64,000 bases of DNA from Halomonas urmiana (GTDB lineage: Bacteria; Pseudomonadota; Gammaproteobacteria; Pseudomonadales; Halomonadaceae): NCBI RefSeq assembly GCF_005780185.1, contig NZ_VBUI01000018.1, positions 37,106 through 101,105 of the forward strand, written 5' to 3'. Position numbers and translations under genes: made by a program. Of the stretch, positions 34,845 to 42,457 are shown piece by piece; position 1 is the first letter of the stretch, and every line of letters begins with the position of its first letter. The notes beneath the pieces were generated by a model. That model made no database searches. It saw nothing but the letters and a program-made list of their open reading frames with translations, and was not told the DNA's origin.

Positions 34845-35825
34845 GTGGCGCTCGCCCCCCTGAGCCTGGAGCTGCTGGCGCTGATCAGCGCGGCGCTCGC
34901 CATCGACCTGATGCTCGGCGATCCGCCCTGGCTGCCGCACCCGGTGGTGGGCATGGGGCGGGTGATCGCCCGGCTCGAGCGGAGCTGGAATCATGGGCCC
35001 GCCGCCGCGCGCCGGCGCCGCGGTCGCTGGCTGGTGCTGGTCGTGGCGGGCGGCAGCTGGGCGCTTGCCTGGGGCGTGCTCGCGGCGCTCGCCTGGATCA
35101 GCCCCTGGCTGGCGCTCGCCGTGGAACTCGGCCTGCTCGTCACCGCCCTGGCCGCCCGGGGGCTCGCCGAGGCCGGCAGGGCGGTGGCCGTGCCGCTGGC
35201 CCGTGGCGAGCTGGCCCCGGCGCGCCAGGCGCTCTCGAGGATCGTCGGGCGCGACACCGGCGAGCTCGACGAGGCAGAGCTGGCCCGGGGCGCGGTGGAG
35301 ACCGTGGCCGAGAACACCGTGGACGGCATCACCGCGCCGCTCTTCTGGGCGCTGCTCGGCGGCGCGCCCCTGGCACTGGCCTACAAGGCGGCCAACACCC
35401 TGGACTCCATGGTCGGCTACCGCAGCCCGCGCTACCTGGACTTCGGCCGCGCCGCGGCGAGGTTCGACGATGCCGTCAACTGGCTGCCGGCGCGGCTCAC
35501 CGCGCTGGCGCTGTGGCTGGCCGCCTGGGCGATGCCCGGCAGCCGGCGGGCCGGGGCGCTCGCCGCCACGCGCCGCGAGGCGCCTCGCCACCCGAGCCCC
35601 AACGCCGGCTGGCCGGAGGCCATGGTGGCGAACCTGCTGGGGGTGCGCCTCGGCGGCCTCAACCACTACGCCGGGCGCTCCTCGCATCGCGCCACCCTGG
35701 GCACGGCCCTCGAGCCTCTGACCGTGGCGCACATCGGCCGCGCCATCCGCCATATGCACGGCGGCTGGCTGGCCTTCCTGCTGTTGATGAGCCTGCCGAT
35801 CCTGGCCCGGGAGCTTCTCTCATGA
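34845..35825 (+). CDS. cbiB: Adenosylcobinamide-phosphate synthase CbiB
   Basis: 326 residues, a membrane protein with four or five hydrophobic segments. Motifs: DLMLGDPPWLPHPVVGMG at the N-terminus, ARGAVETVAENTVDGITAPLFWALLGGAPLALAYKAANTLDSMVGYRSPRYLDFG, and PSPNAGWPEAMVANLLGVRLGG. It attaches aminopropanol phosphate (from CobD) to adenosylcobyric acid. The start is a GTG five bases after cobT, giving the typical opening hydrophobic helix. Its stop overlaps the cobD start in an ATGA. Confidence 0.94.
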   Translation: MALAPLSLELLALISAALAIDLMLGDPPWLPHPVVGMGRVIARLERSWNHGPAAARRRRGRWLVLVVAGGSWALAWGVLAALAWISPWLALAVELGLLVTALAARGLAEAGRAVAVPLARGELAPARQALSRIVGRDTGELDEAELARGAVETVAENTVDGITAPLFWALLGGAPLALAYKAANTLDSMVGYRSPRYLDFGRAAARFDDAVNWLPARLTALALWLAAWAMPGSRRAGALAATRREAPRHPSPNAGWPEAMVANLLGVRLGGLNHYAGRSSHRATLGTALEPLTVAHIGRAIRHMHGGWLAFLLLMSLPILARELLS

Positions 35826-36919
35826 GCGGGGGTGTCGCATCGACCTGGCCCGGTCACGGTGGGCGCGCCGGGTCACTGCTCGCCCGCTACGGCCTGCCGG
35901 CGGACCAGCCGCTGATCGACTTCAGCGCCAACCTCAACCCCCTGGGGCCGCCGCCCTGGCTCGGCGACTGGCTGGCCGGCGCCGGCGCCGTCGACTGCTT
36001 GACCCGCTACCCGGACCCCGACGACGACCGGGCCCGGCGCGCCATCGCCGCCCACGAGGGTGTGAGACCCGAGCGGGTGCTGGTGACCGGTGGCGGGGCC
36101 GAGGCGATCTATCTTGCCGCGGGCCTGCATGCCGGCGGGCGGGCGCTGATCGTGCAGCCCACCTTCAGCGAATACGCCCGGGCCTGCGAGCACCACGGCC
36201 TCGGCGTCGCGTCCCTGGCGCTGGGCGGCGAGGCCTTCAAGCTCGATATCGACGCCGCCGAGCGGGCCATGCAGGAGGCCGAGGTGCTGTTCCTCTGCCG
36301 ACCCAACAACCCCACCGGCACTCTGATCCCCCGGGAGGCCATCGAGCGCCTGTTGGCCCGTGGCCAAGATACCGGCACCACCCTGGTGGTGGACGAGGCC
36401 TTCGTCGACTTCACCGCGCAGGACGAGCGGCTAACGCCCTTGCTGGCCGAGGCGCCGAACCTGCTGCTGCTGCGCTCGCTGACCAAGCTCTACGACCTGC
36501 CGGGGCTGCGACTCGGCTACCTGCTGGGTGCGCCCGAGATGGTGGCGCGCCTCGCCGCGCGCCAGCTGCCCTGGAGCGTCAACGCCCTGGCGCTCGAACT
36601 GGTGGCGCCGCTGCTCGCCGACGCCGACTATCTCGCGCGCACCCGGGCGTGGCTGGCCGAGCAGCGCGATCTGTCCGCGCGGGTGCGCGAGCTGGGCTTT
36701 GCGGTGGCGCCCACCGCCGCCAACTTCCTGCTGCTGCGTAGCGGTCGCGACGCCGTTGAGGCCGAGGCGCTGTTCGCCTTCCTGCTGCGCCGCGGCCTGC
36801 TGGCGCGCCACACCCACAACTTCCCCGGCCTCGACGGCCGCTGGCTACGCCTCGCCCTGCGCGATGGGCCCGACAACGCGCGCCTGCTCGCGGCCCTGGC
36901 GGCCTGGAGGCGCGGATGA
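35822..36919 (+). CDS. cobD: Threonine-phosphate decarboxylase CobD
   Basis: 365 residues of class I/II PLP aminotransferase fold. DFSANLNPLGPP, the LTRYPDPDDDRARRAIA segment, CRPNNPTGTL, VVDEAFVDF and the PLP lysine in RSLTKLYDLPGLRLGY match CobD-type proteins. It makes (R)-1-amino-2-propanol O-2-phosphate from L-threonine O-3-phosphate. A histidinol-phosphate aminotransferase would share the fold, but the cob operon position and the start sequence favour CobD. ATGA overlaps join it to cbiB and cobU. Confidence 0.9.
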   Translation: MSGGVASTWPGHGGRAGSLLARYGLPADQPLIDFSANLNPLGPPPWLGDWLAGAGAVDCLTRYPDPDDDRARRAIAAHEGVRPERVLVTGGGAEAIYLAAGLHAGGRALIVQPTFSEYARACEHHGLGVASLALGGEAFKLDIDAAERAMQEAEVLFLCRPNNPTGTLIPREAIERLLARGQDTGTTLVVDEAFVDFTAQDERLTPLLAEAPNLLLLRSLTKLYDLPGLRLGYLLGAPEMVARLAARQLPWSVNALALELVAPLLADADYLARTRAWLAEQRDLSARVRELGFAVAPTAANFLLLRSGRDAVEAEALFAFLLRRGLLARHTHNFPGLDGRWLRLALRDGPDNARLLAALAAWRRG

Positions 36920-37491
36920 TCGCCTTCGTCGCCGGCGGGGCGCGCTCGGGCAAGAGCGCGGTGGCCGAGGCCCTGGCCCGCCAGAGCCTGGGCGGGCAAG
37001 GTGGGTCCGCGCTCGTCTATCTCGCCACGGCGCGCGTCGGCGACGACGAGATGGCAGCAAGGGTCGCCCGGCATCGCCGCGAGCGCGGCGAGGGCGGCGA
37101 GGGCTGGCTGACCCGCGAGGCGCCGCTGGAGATCGCTGGTGCCCTGGACGGCCTTGAGGCGGGCAGCAGCGTGCTGCTCGACTGCCTGACCCTGTGGGCC
37201 GGCCAATGGCTGTTCGAGGCCGAGCGCGACGAGGCGGCTGGCTGGGCGATGCTCGGGCGGCTGATCGGCGCGGCCCGGCGCCGGGATATCGCCCTGGTGG
37301 TGGTCTCCAACGACCTCAACGAGGAGTTGCCGCCCCGGGACGCCCTGGTGTGGCGCTACCTGGCCTTCCTGCAGCGGCTTCATCGCGACCTGGCCGAGGA
37401 GGCGGATCGGGTGATCGAGGTGGTGGCCGGCCGGGCCATCGACTGGAAGGCCACCGAGGGGAAGGCCATCGACGTGAAGGGAGAGACCTGA
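36916..37491 (+). CDS. cobU: Adenosylcobinamide kinase/guanylyltransferase CobU (copy 1)
   Basis: 191 residues. P-loop GGARSGKS (residues 7-14), YLATARVGDDEMAARVARHRRERG with His53 in the place of the guanylylated histidine of CobU, and LLDCLTLWAGQWLF. The segment where CobU proteins usually read NEVGxGIVP is instead NDLNEELPPRDALVWRYLAFLQRLHRDLAEEADRV, so this motif is lost. The enzyme phosphorylates adenosylcobinamide and then transfers GMP. A second, shorter CobU-family gene lies 1.3 kb downstream. Overlaps cobD and cobS by four bases or fewer. Confidence 0.88.
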   Translation: MIAFVAGGARSGKSAVAEALARQSLGGQGGSALVYLATARVGDDEMAARVARHRRERGEGGEGWLTREAPLEIAGALDGLEAGSSVLLDCLTLWAGQWLFEAERDEAAGWAMLGRLIGAARRRDIALVVVSNDLNEELPPRDALVWRYLAFLQRLHRDLAEEADRVIEVVAGRAIDWKATEGKAIDVKGET

Positions 37492-38249
37492 TGAAAAGCG
37501 CGGCCTTCGGGGTGCTGCTGGCGATCCAGTTCCTGAGCCGGCTGCCGGCGCCGCTGGCCTGTCCCTGGACGCCGGCCACCCGGCGCTGGGCCGCCCGGGT
37601 CTATCCACTGGTGGGCGCGCTGCTGGGGGCCCTGGTGGCCGGGGCGGGCACGCTGCTGCAGCCGCTATTGCCTACGCCGCTGCTGGCCCTGGCCCTGCTC
37701 AGCCTGTGGGTGGCGCTGACCGGCGGCCTGCACCTGGATGGCGTGATGGACCTCGCCGATGCCCTGGGCAGCAACGCGCCGCTGGAGAAGCGCTGGGCGA
37801 TCATGAAGGACGCCCAGGTGGGCAGCTTCGCCGTGCTGGCGCTGGTCTTCCTGCTGGCCTGGAAGCTCGCCCTGCTGTGGGCGCTGCTCGACGCCGGCGC
37901 GTCTCCCTGGGGGCTGGTGGCGCTGCTGGCCCTGGGGCGGCTCGGCGGCGTCGGCCTGCTGGTGACGGTGCCGGCGGCCCGCGCCGAGGGGCTGGCCCAC
38001 GCCTGGCAGCAGAGCCTGACCCGCGTCGACCTGACGCTGGCCGCCGCGCTGCCGCTGGCGCTGCTGGCCGGGTGGCCCGGCGGCGCCTGGCTGGCGGCCG
38101 GCCTCAGCGTCTTTATCATCGGCTACGGCCTGGCGATGCGCCGGGTCTTCGGCGGCATCAACGGCGATATCGTCGGGGCCGCCATCGAAGGAGGAGAACT
38201 ATGGCTGCTGCTGATCGCCTGGAGCTGGTGGTCGTTCGTCACGGCCTGA
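37491..38249 (+). CDS. cobS: Cobalamin synthase CobS
   Basis: 252 residues, polytopic membrane protein with six or so hydrophobic segments. Family features are LLAIQFLSRLP near the N-terminus, GGLHLDGVMDLADALGS (acidic, metal-binding loop), KRWAIMKDAQVGSFAVLAL, ALGRLGGVGLLVTVPAARAEGLA, and RRVFGGINGDIVGAAIEGGE. It joins adenosylcobinamide-GDP and alpha-ribazole to make adenosylcobalamin at the inner membrane. ATG overlaps the cobU stop by one base. The phosphatase gene starts inside its 3' end. Confidence 0.95.
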   Translation: MKSAAFGVLLAIQFLSRLPAPLACPWTPATRRWAARVYPLVGALLGALVAGAGTLLQPLLPTPLLALALLSLWVALTGGLHLDGVMDLADALGSNAPLEKRWAIMKDAQVGSFAVLALVFLLAWKLALLWALLDAGASPWGLVALLALGRLGGVGLLVTVPAARAEGLAHAWQQSLTRVDLTLAAALPLALLAGWPGGAWLAAGLSVFIIGYGLAMRRVFGGINGDIVGAAIEGGELWLLLIAWSWWSFVTA

Positions 38250-38851
38250 CGAGTTGGAACCAGGAGCGCCGCTACCAGGGCCAGCGCGATATGCCGCTGC
38301 TGCTGCCCGAGGCGCTGCCCGACCTAGACCGGCTGCGCAAGGCGCTGGCCGAGACCGGCTTTGATGCCGTGCACGCGAGCGATCTGACCCGCTGTCGCCA
38401 GACGCTGGCCCATATTCGGGAAGGCAGCGCATGGGCGGGCCATCCCGAGACGCCGCGCTTCGACCGCCGCCTGCGCGAGCTGGACTTCGGCGACTACGAG
38501 GGACGCACCTGGGCGGCGCTCAAGGACGACCCGGACTATCGGGCATGGGTCGACAGCCGCGGCATGCGGGCGACCCCCGGCGGCGAATCCGCCGACGACC
38601 TCTGGGCGCGGCTCTCCGCCTGGCTCGACGAGGTGCTGGTGCAGGCCCGCACGCACGGCCATCGGCGAGTGCTGGCGGTCAGCCACGGCGGCGCCATCCG
38701 CGAGCTCTCCCGGCGCCTGGAGGGCGCCGACTTCTGGGCCGGCGTGGTGGGCCAGGCCCAGGGGCGGCGATTCGTCTTCAGCCACGGCGAGGAGGGCTGG
38801 CAATGCGGCTGTTCATCGGCGGTGCCTGCGCCGGCAAGCGCGATCTCGTAG
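38201..38851 (+). CDS. cobC: Alpha-ribazole phosphatase CobC (histidine phosphatase)
   Basis: 216 residues of the histidine phosphatase superfamily. The catalytic RHG is in VVVRHGLTSWNQERRYQGQRDMPLL (about residues 12-36), with further motifs VHASDLTRCRQTLA, LRELDFGDYEGRTW, TPGGESADDLWARL and AVSHGGAIREL (second histidine). It removes the phosphate from alpha-ribazole phosphate made by CobT. The start is an ATG with GGAGGAG five bases upstream, 49 bases inside cobS in another frame; the overlap is supported by the strong ribosome-binding site. Confidence 0.9.
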   Translation: MAAADRLELVVVRHGLTSWNQERRYQGQRDMPLLLPEALPDLDRLRKALAETGFDAVHASDLTRCRQTLAHIREGSAWAGHPETPRFDRRLRELDFGDYEGRTWAALKDDPDYRAWVDSRGMRATPGGESADDLWARLSAWLDEVLVQARTHGHRRVLAVSHGGAIRELSRRLEGADFWAGVVGQAQGRRFVFSHGEEGWQCGCSSAVPAPASAIS

Positions 38852-39237
38852 CCAATCGCTTCCCCGCGGCGGCCTGGTGCCGGGCGGGCGAGGGCGCCTT
38901 CCCCGACAGCTGGCGCACGCGGCTCGCCCCGGGGCAGTGCCTCGTGATCACCGGCTGGCTCGACGGGCTCGCCGCGGCCCTGGTCGACGAGCCCGACGAC
39001 GATCGGCTGCGCGCCCGGCTCGCTGCCGAGCTCGAGGCGATGGTCGAGGCCGAGCGCCGGGGGCAGGGCGAGGTCGTGCTGATCCTGCCGGAGGTGGGCC
39101 GCGGCATCGTGCCCCTCGACCCGGCGGATCGGCGCCTGCGCGACCTCGCCGGTTGGCTTGGCCAGGACGCGGCGGCGCGTGCCGACGAGGTCTGGTACGT
39201 GCGCCATGGGTTGGCTCGTTGCCTGACCGTTGTCTGA
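38803..39237 (+). CDS. Short CobU-family paralogue (copy 2)
   Basis: 144 residues, smaller than CobU (about 180-190). P-loop-like GGACAGKR at residues 6-13 and EVGRGIVPLDPADRRLRDLAGWLGQDAAARADEVWYVRHGL near the C-terminus, which matches the NEVGxGIVP...FRDxxGxxNQxxAxxADEV segment of CobU. The middle of the protein lacks a histidine aligned with the guanylylated one and lacks the HxxRR block. It keeps the elements that copy 1 has lost, and vice versa. GGAGG lies nine bases upstream of the ATG; it overlaps the cobC end by 49 bases. Confidence 0.75.
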   Translation: MRLFIGGACAGKRDLVANRFPAAAWCRAGEGAFPDSWRTRLAPGQCLVITGWLDGLAAALVDEPDDDRLRARLAAELEAMVEAERRGQGEVVLILPEVGRGIVPLDPADRRLRDLAGWLGQDAAARADEVWYVRHGLARCLTVV

Positions 39238-39288
39238 AAGTTGGCTGATCTTTGGCATGAGCCGGGTCAACTCCCGCGGCGATTCGCG

Positions 39289-39317
39289 TTGACGCCCCCG
39301 GGGCCGGTTGCTAGCTT
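39289..39317 (+). promoter_or_regulatory. btuB sigma-70 promoter
   Basis: TTGACG, 17-base spacer, TAGCTT; the predicted start near 39324 coincides with the first bases of the riboswitch. Confidence 0.65.
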
Positions 39318-39325
39318 AGCCGCAC

Positions 39326-39545
39326 TCTCAGGTGCCGGTGGAGCAAGCTTCGCCGGATAAACGGGAAGTCGGTGCGCCCTCGCGGCGAATCCGACGCTGC
39401 CCCCGCAACGGTGATCGAATCGAGGTCCGCCACTACCGTCACTGGTAGGCCACTGTGCCCCCGCGGCATGGGAAGGCGGCGGTCCGGAAGGAGTCTTGGC
39501 TCGGCCAGGCCCTTCGTTCGTCAGCCCGGAGACCGGCCTGAGAGC
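39326..39545 (+). promoter_or_regulatory. Cobalamin (AdoCbl) riboswitch
   Basis: Class I core features are all present: GGTGCC near the 5' end, AAACGGGAAGTCGGTG, GAATCCGACGCTGCCCCCGCA, and the B12 box CAGCCCGGAGACCGGCC (39522-39538). It directly precedes the outer-membrane B12 receptor gene, the classic regulated target. When adenosylcobalamin binds, btuB translation is expected to fall. Confidence 0.95.
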
Positions 39546-39617
39546 ACATGCCGGATCGCGGAGGGCGATCACGAGGCGGAGATCCCGGCACCATGCCGCC
39601 TGCGCCTGTATTTTCGT

Positions 39618-39682
39618 TCCCTTCCGCCGGCCCATCAGAAAAAAACGCAAGGCGCCGTGCGGGTGAGCACGGCGGCAAGGGA
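39618..39682 (+). promoter_or_regulatory. Predicted SD-sequestering helix of the riboswitch
   Basis: TCCCTTCCGCC (39618-39628) can pair with GGCGGCAAGGGA (39671-39682), burying the AAGGGA ribosome-binding site of btuB in an 11-bp helix with one bulge. A competing local hairpin at 39653-39674 (CGCCGTGC/GCACGGCG) would free it. Alternative folds of this kind are the usual translational switch. Confidence 0.5.
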
Positions 39683-39687
39683 CCCTC

Positions 39688-41535
39688 ATGAATACCACTC
39701 ACGCTTCCCGTGGCCTGGCGGCCTTCGCCCTGGCCGCACTGCCCCTGGCCGTCCAGGCCCAGGGCCCGACGACCCCCGCCTCCGACGAGGTGGATACCGA
39801 GACCCTCAATCCGCTGACGGTCACCGCCACTCGCGCGCCACGCACCGCCGACGAGACGCTGGCATCGGTTACCGTGATCGACGAGGCCACCCTGCGCCGG
39901 CAGGACCCCACCGATATCACCGACCTGCTGCGCGGCCAGCCTGGGGTCAACGTCAATTCTAATGGCGATTTTGGCAAGGCGACCGGCGTCAGCATTCGTG
40001 GCGTCGCCAATAATGGCACCCTGCTGATGATCGACGGCATTCGCCTGCGTTCGGCGACCCTGGGGGGGGCATCCTGGCAGTTCCTCGATCCGCGAATGTT
40101 TGACCGCGCCGAGATCGTGCGTGGCCCGCGGGGCAGTCTCTACGGCGCCGATGCCGTGGGCGGCGTGGTGCAGCTGTTCACACCAGAAGGGGAAGGGGAG
40201 CCCACGCCGCGCATCTCGCTGGGCGGCGGCAGCTTCGATACCCGGCGCGCCAGCGCCTCGCTCTCCGGTAGCGAGGGCGGCACCCGCTACCATGTCGCCG
40301 CCAGCCGCCTGGATACCGACGGCTATGAGATCATCGAGGGAAAGGGTCACAAGGGCTACGACAACACCACCGGCCTGGTCAGGCTCGCCCACGGCTTCGA
40401 CAATGGCGCCGAAGTGGGCGTGCTGGCCATGCGCGCCCGGGGCAATACGGAGTTTGATTCCTTCGGGGGCAACGCCGATACCGACTTCGTGCAGCAGGTG
40501 ACCGGGGTCTATGGAGAGCTCCCCGTCGGTCGTCAAATGACAAGCCGGTTGACCCTTAGTGAGTCTCGCGACGAAGAGCTGAATACTTACCCCACACGCA
40601 GCAGCCGGTTCGAAACTAAGTCGCATACCGTGCGGCTCGAGAATACCATTGATGTCGGCGCTCACGACTTCATTGTAGGAGGCGAGTATCTCGAAGATAG
40701 CGTCGTCACGTCTGACACGTACCTGGAGGACAGTCGCGATAATGTCGCCGTTTTCGTTCAGGGCCTTCTGGATTACTCACCCGTTACCGTTCAACCAAGC
40801 CTGCGCTTCGATGATAACGAAGCCTTCGGCGAAGAAGTCACTGGCAGCTTGGGATTAGGCTACGCGTTGGATGATCGTCACACCCTGCGCACCAGCTACG
40901 CGACGGCCTTCCGTGCGCCGACCTTCAACGATCTGTATTACCAGGATATGTGGGGCAATGCCGGTAATCCTGATCTTGAAGCGGAGACCTCGGAAAGCAT
41001 CGAAGTTGGTGTGCGCGGTCAATACCAGGCCTGGTTCTGGGATCTGGCGGCGTATCAGACGGATATTGATGATCTGATCATCTGGAAGGATCAGGGAAAC
41101 TGGACGTCGGCACCGGAGCAAGTTGATCAAGCGCGCATTCGTGGCGTTGAGCTGTCGAGCGGTATTGAGGTAGACGGCTGGACGCTTGCCACCGCGTTGA
41201 CCTGGATGGACCCTGAGGATCGCAATACCGGTGAGCAGCTGCACCGCCGCGCGAGTCAACTCTTGCGTATCGACGTGGATAAGCAACTGGACGACTGGGT
41301 GCTGGGCGGTTCATGGATCGCCGAGAATCATCGTTATGATTACGATTACTCCGGAAATGCTTCGCGCCTGGGCGGCTTCGGGCTGCTCAACCTGCGTGCT
41401 GGCTGGAAGTTTACCCGGGGCTGGGAAGCCAAGCTGACCGTGAATAACGTGCTGGACAAGGAGTACCAAACGGCCAAAGGGTATGATCCGGCCGGTCGTG
41501 CAGCCTATCTGAGCGTGAACTTTGGTGCGCTGTAA
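39688..41535 (+). CDS. btuB: TonB-dependent vitamin B12 receptor BtuB
   Basis: 615 residues. A Sec signal peptide (MNTTHASRGLAAFALAALPL and AVQA) is followed by a TonB box (LNPLTVTATRA, about residues 41-51), the plug domain (TDLLRGQPGVNVN, SIRGVANNGTLLMIDGIRLRS, GADAVGGVVQLFTP) and a 22-strand-type barrel ending in YLSVNFGAL. It imports cobalamin and cobinamide across the outer membrane, using TonB energy. BtuF, BtuC and BtuD follow in order. From about 40480 to the end G+C falls to 53-60% in 60-base rows I counted, against about 68% before it, suggesting the barrel half has a different history. Confidence 0.92.
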   Translation: MNTTHASRGLAAFALAALPLAVQAQGPTTPASDEVDTETLNPLTVTATRAPRTADETLASVTVIDEATLRRQDPTDITDLLRGQPGVNVNSNGDFGKATGVSIRGVANNGTLLMIDGIRLRSATLGGASWQFLDPRMFDRAEIVRGPRGSLYGADAVGGVVQLFTPEGEGEPTPRISLGGGSFDTRRASASLSGSEGGTRYHVAASRLDTDGYEIIEGKGHKGYDNTTGLVRLAHGFDNGAEVGVLAMRARGNTEFDSFGGNADTDFVQQVTGVYGELPVGRQMTSRLTLSESRDEELNTYPTRSSRFETKSHTVRLENTIDVGAHDFIVGGEYLEDSVVTSDTYLEDSRDNVAVFVQGLLDYSPVTVQPSLRFDDNEAFGEEVTGSLGLGYALDDRHTLRTSYATAFRAPTFNDLYYQDMWGNAGNPDLEAETSESIEVGVRGQYQAWFWDLAAYQTDIDDLIIWKDQGNWTSAPEQVDQARIRGVELSSGIEVDGWTLATALTWMDPEDRNTGEQLHRRASQLLRIDVDKQLDDWVLGGSWIAENHRYDYDYSGNASRLGGFGLLNLRAGWKFTRGWEAKLTVNNVLDKEYQTAKGYDPAGRAAYLSVNFGAL

Positions 41536-41554
41536 GGGAGACACGCCACGCTGG

Positions 41555-42457
41555 GTGAGAATAGGGGGGCGGCTGATCATGGCCGCCATCCTGACTGCGG
41601 CGAATTCGGTTATGGCCGACTCGGGACACGGCGTCCCGGTCACTTGCGTCGCCGACGATGCCGGGCGCGAGGTCTGCCTGGACGCCCCGGCGCGGCGCAT
41701 CGTCGCGCTCTCCCCGGGCGTCACCGAGCTACTCTATGCCGCCGGGGCAGGCGAGCGGGTGGTCGGGGCGGTCAGCTTCAGCGACTATCCGGCCGAGGCG
41801 GCCCGGCTGCCCCGCGTGGGCAGCTACGACCGCCTCGACCTCGAGGCGCTGCTGGCCCTGGAACCCGACCTGGTGGTGGCCTGGGCCGGCGGCAACCCCC
41901 GTGAACAGGTCGATCGGCTGCCGCGGCTCGGCCTTCCCGTCTTCTTCTCCGACGCCGGCGATTTCGCCGCCATCGCCTCGAGCCTCGAGCGCTTCGGCGC
42001 GCTGGCCGGAACCGAGACAGTGGCGGACGAGGCGGCCCGCGCGCTGCGCGAGGGAGTGACGGCGCTGCGCGAGCAGCACGCCGAGGCCGCGCCGATCCCG
42101 GTCTTCTACCAGGTCTGGGAGCAGCCGCTGATGACCGTTAACGGCGAGCACTGGATCAGCCAGGCGCTGGCGCTGTGCGGCGGCGAGAACCTCTTCGCCG
42201 AGGAGGCGCCGCTGGTGCCGCGCATCGGCGTCGAGGCGGTGCTCGCCCGGGATCCGGAGGCGATCATCACCGGCGGCATGGGCGAGCCCGATTCCTCCTG
42301 GCTCGAGGCCTGGCGCGACTTCCCGGAGATGACCGCGGTGCGCCGCGACAACCTCTTCTTCATCGACCCGGACCTGGTGCAGCGGGCCACGCCGCGGCTG
42401 CTCGAGGGCACAAGGGCGCTGTGCGACCGGCTGGAGAGCGCCCGTGAGCGGCGCTAG
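41555..42457 (+). CDS. btuF: Periplasmic cobalamin-binding protein BtuF
   Basis: 300 residues of the helical-backbone metal/B12 binding-protein class. I start at GTG 41555 so that a signal peptide of about 21 residues (RIGGRLIMAAILTAANSVMA) results; an ATG at 41579 would leave a truncated signal. Mature features: RIVALSPGVTELLYAAGAGERVVGAVSFSDYPAEA, LEPDLVVAWAGGNPREQVDRL, VFYQVWEQPLMTVNGEHW, and the final RRDNLFFIDPDLVQRATPRLLEG. It delivers corrinoids to BtuCD. Ends inside btuC (14-base overlap). Confidence 0.92.
   Translation: MRIGGRLIMAAILTAANSVMADSGHGVPVTCVADDAGREVCLDAPARRIVALSPGVTELLYAAGAGERVVGAVSFSDYPAEAARLPRVGSYDRLDLEALLALEPDLVVAWAGGNPREQVDRLPRLGLPVFFSDAGDFAAIASSLERFGALAGTETVADEAARALREGVTALREQHAEAAPIPVFYQVWEQPLMTVNGEHWISQALALCGGENLFAEEAPLVPRIGVEAVLARDPEAIITGGMGEPDSSWLEAWRDFPEMTAVRRDNLFFIDPDLVQRATPRLLEGTRALCDRLESARERR

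Larger units (their letters stand above)
39238..39687 (+). other. 450-base leader region of btuB
   Basis: Contains the btuB promoter (39289-39317), the cobalamin riboswitch (39326-39545) and its expression platform. No coding frame is supported. A possible 6-bp stem AGGCGG/CCGCCT lies at about 39577-39600, followed by a T-rich stretch. Confidence 0.85.

Noticed and set aside
36916..37491. First cobU as a pseudogene because NEVGxGIVP is missing
   Set aside because: The frame is intact, tightly coupled and retains the P-loop and catalytic-type histidine.
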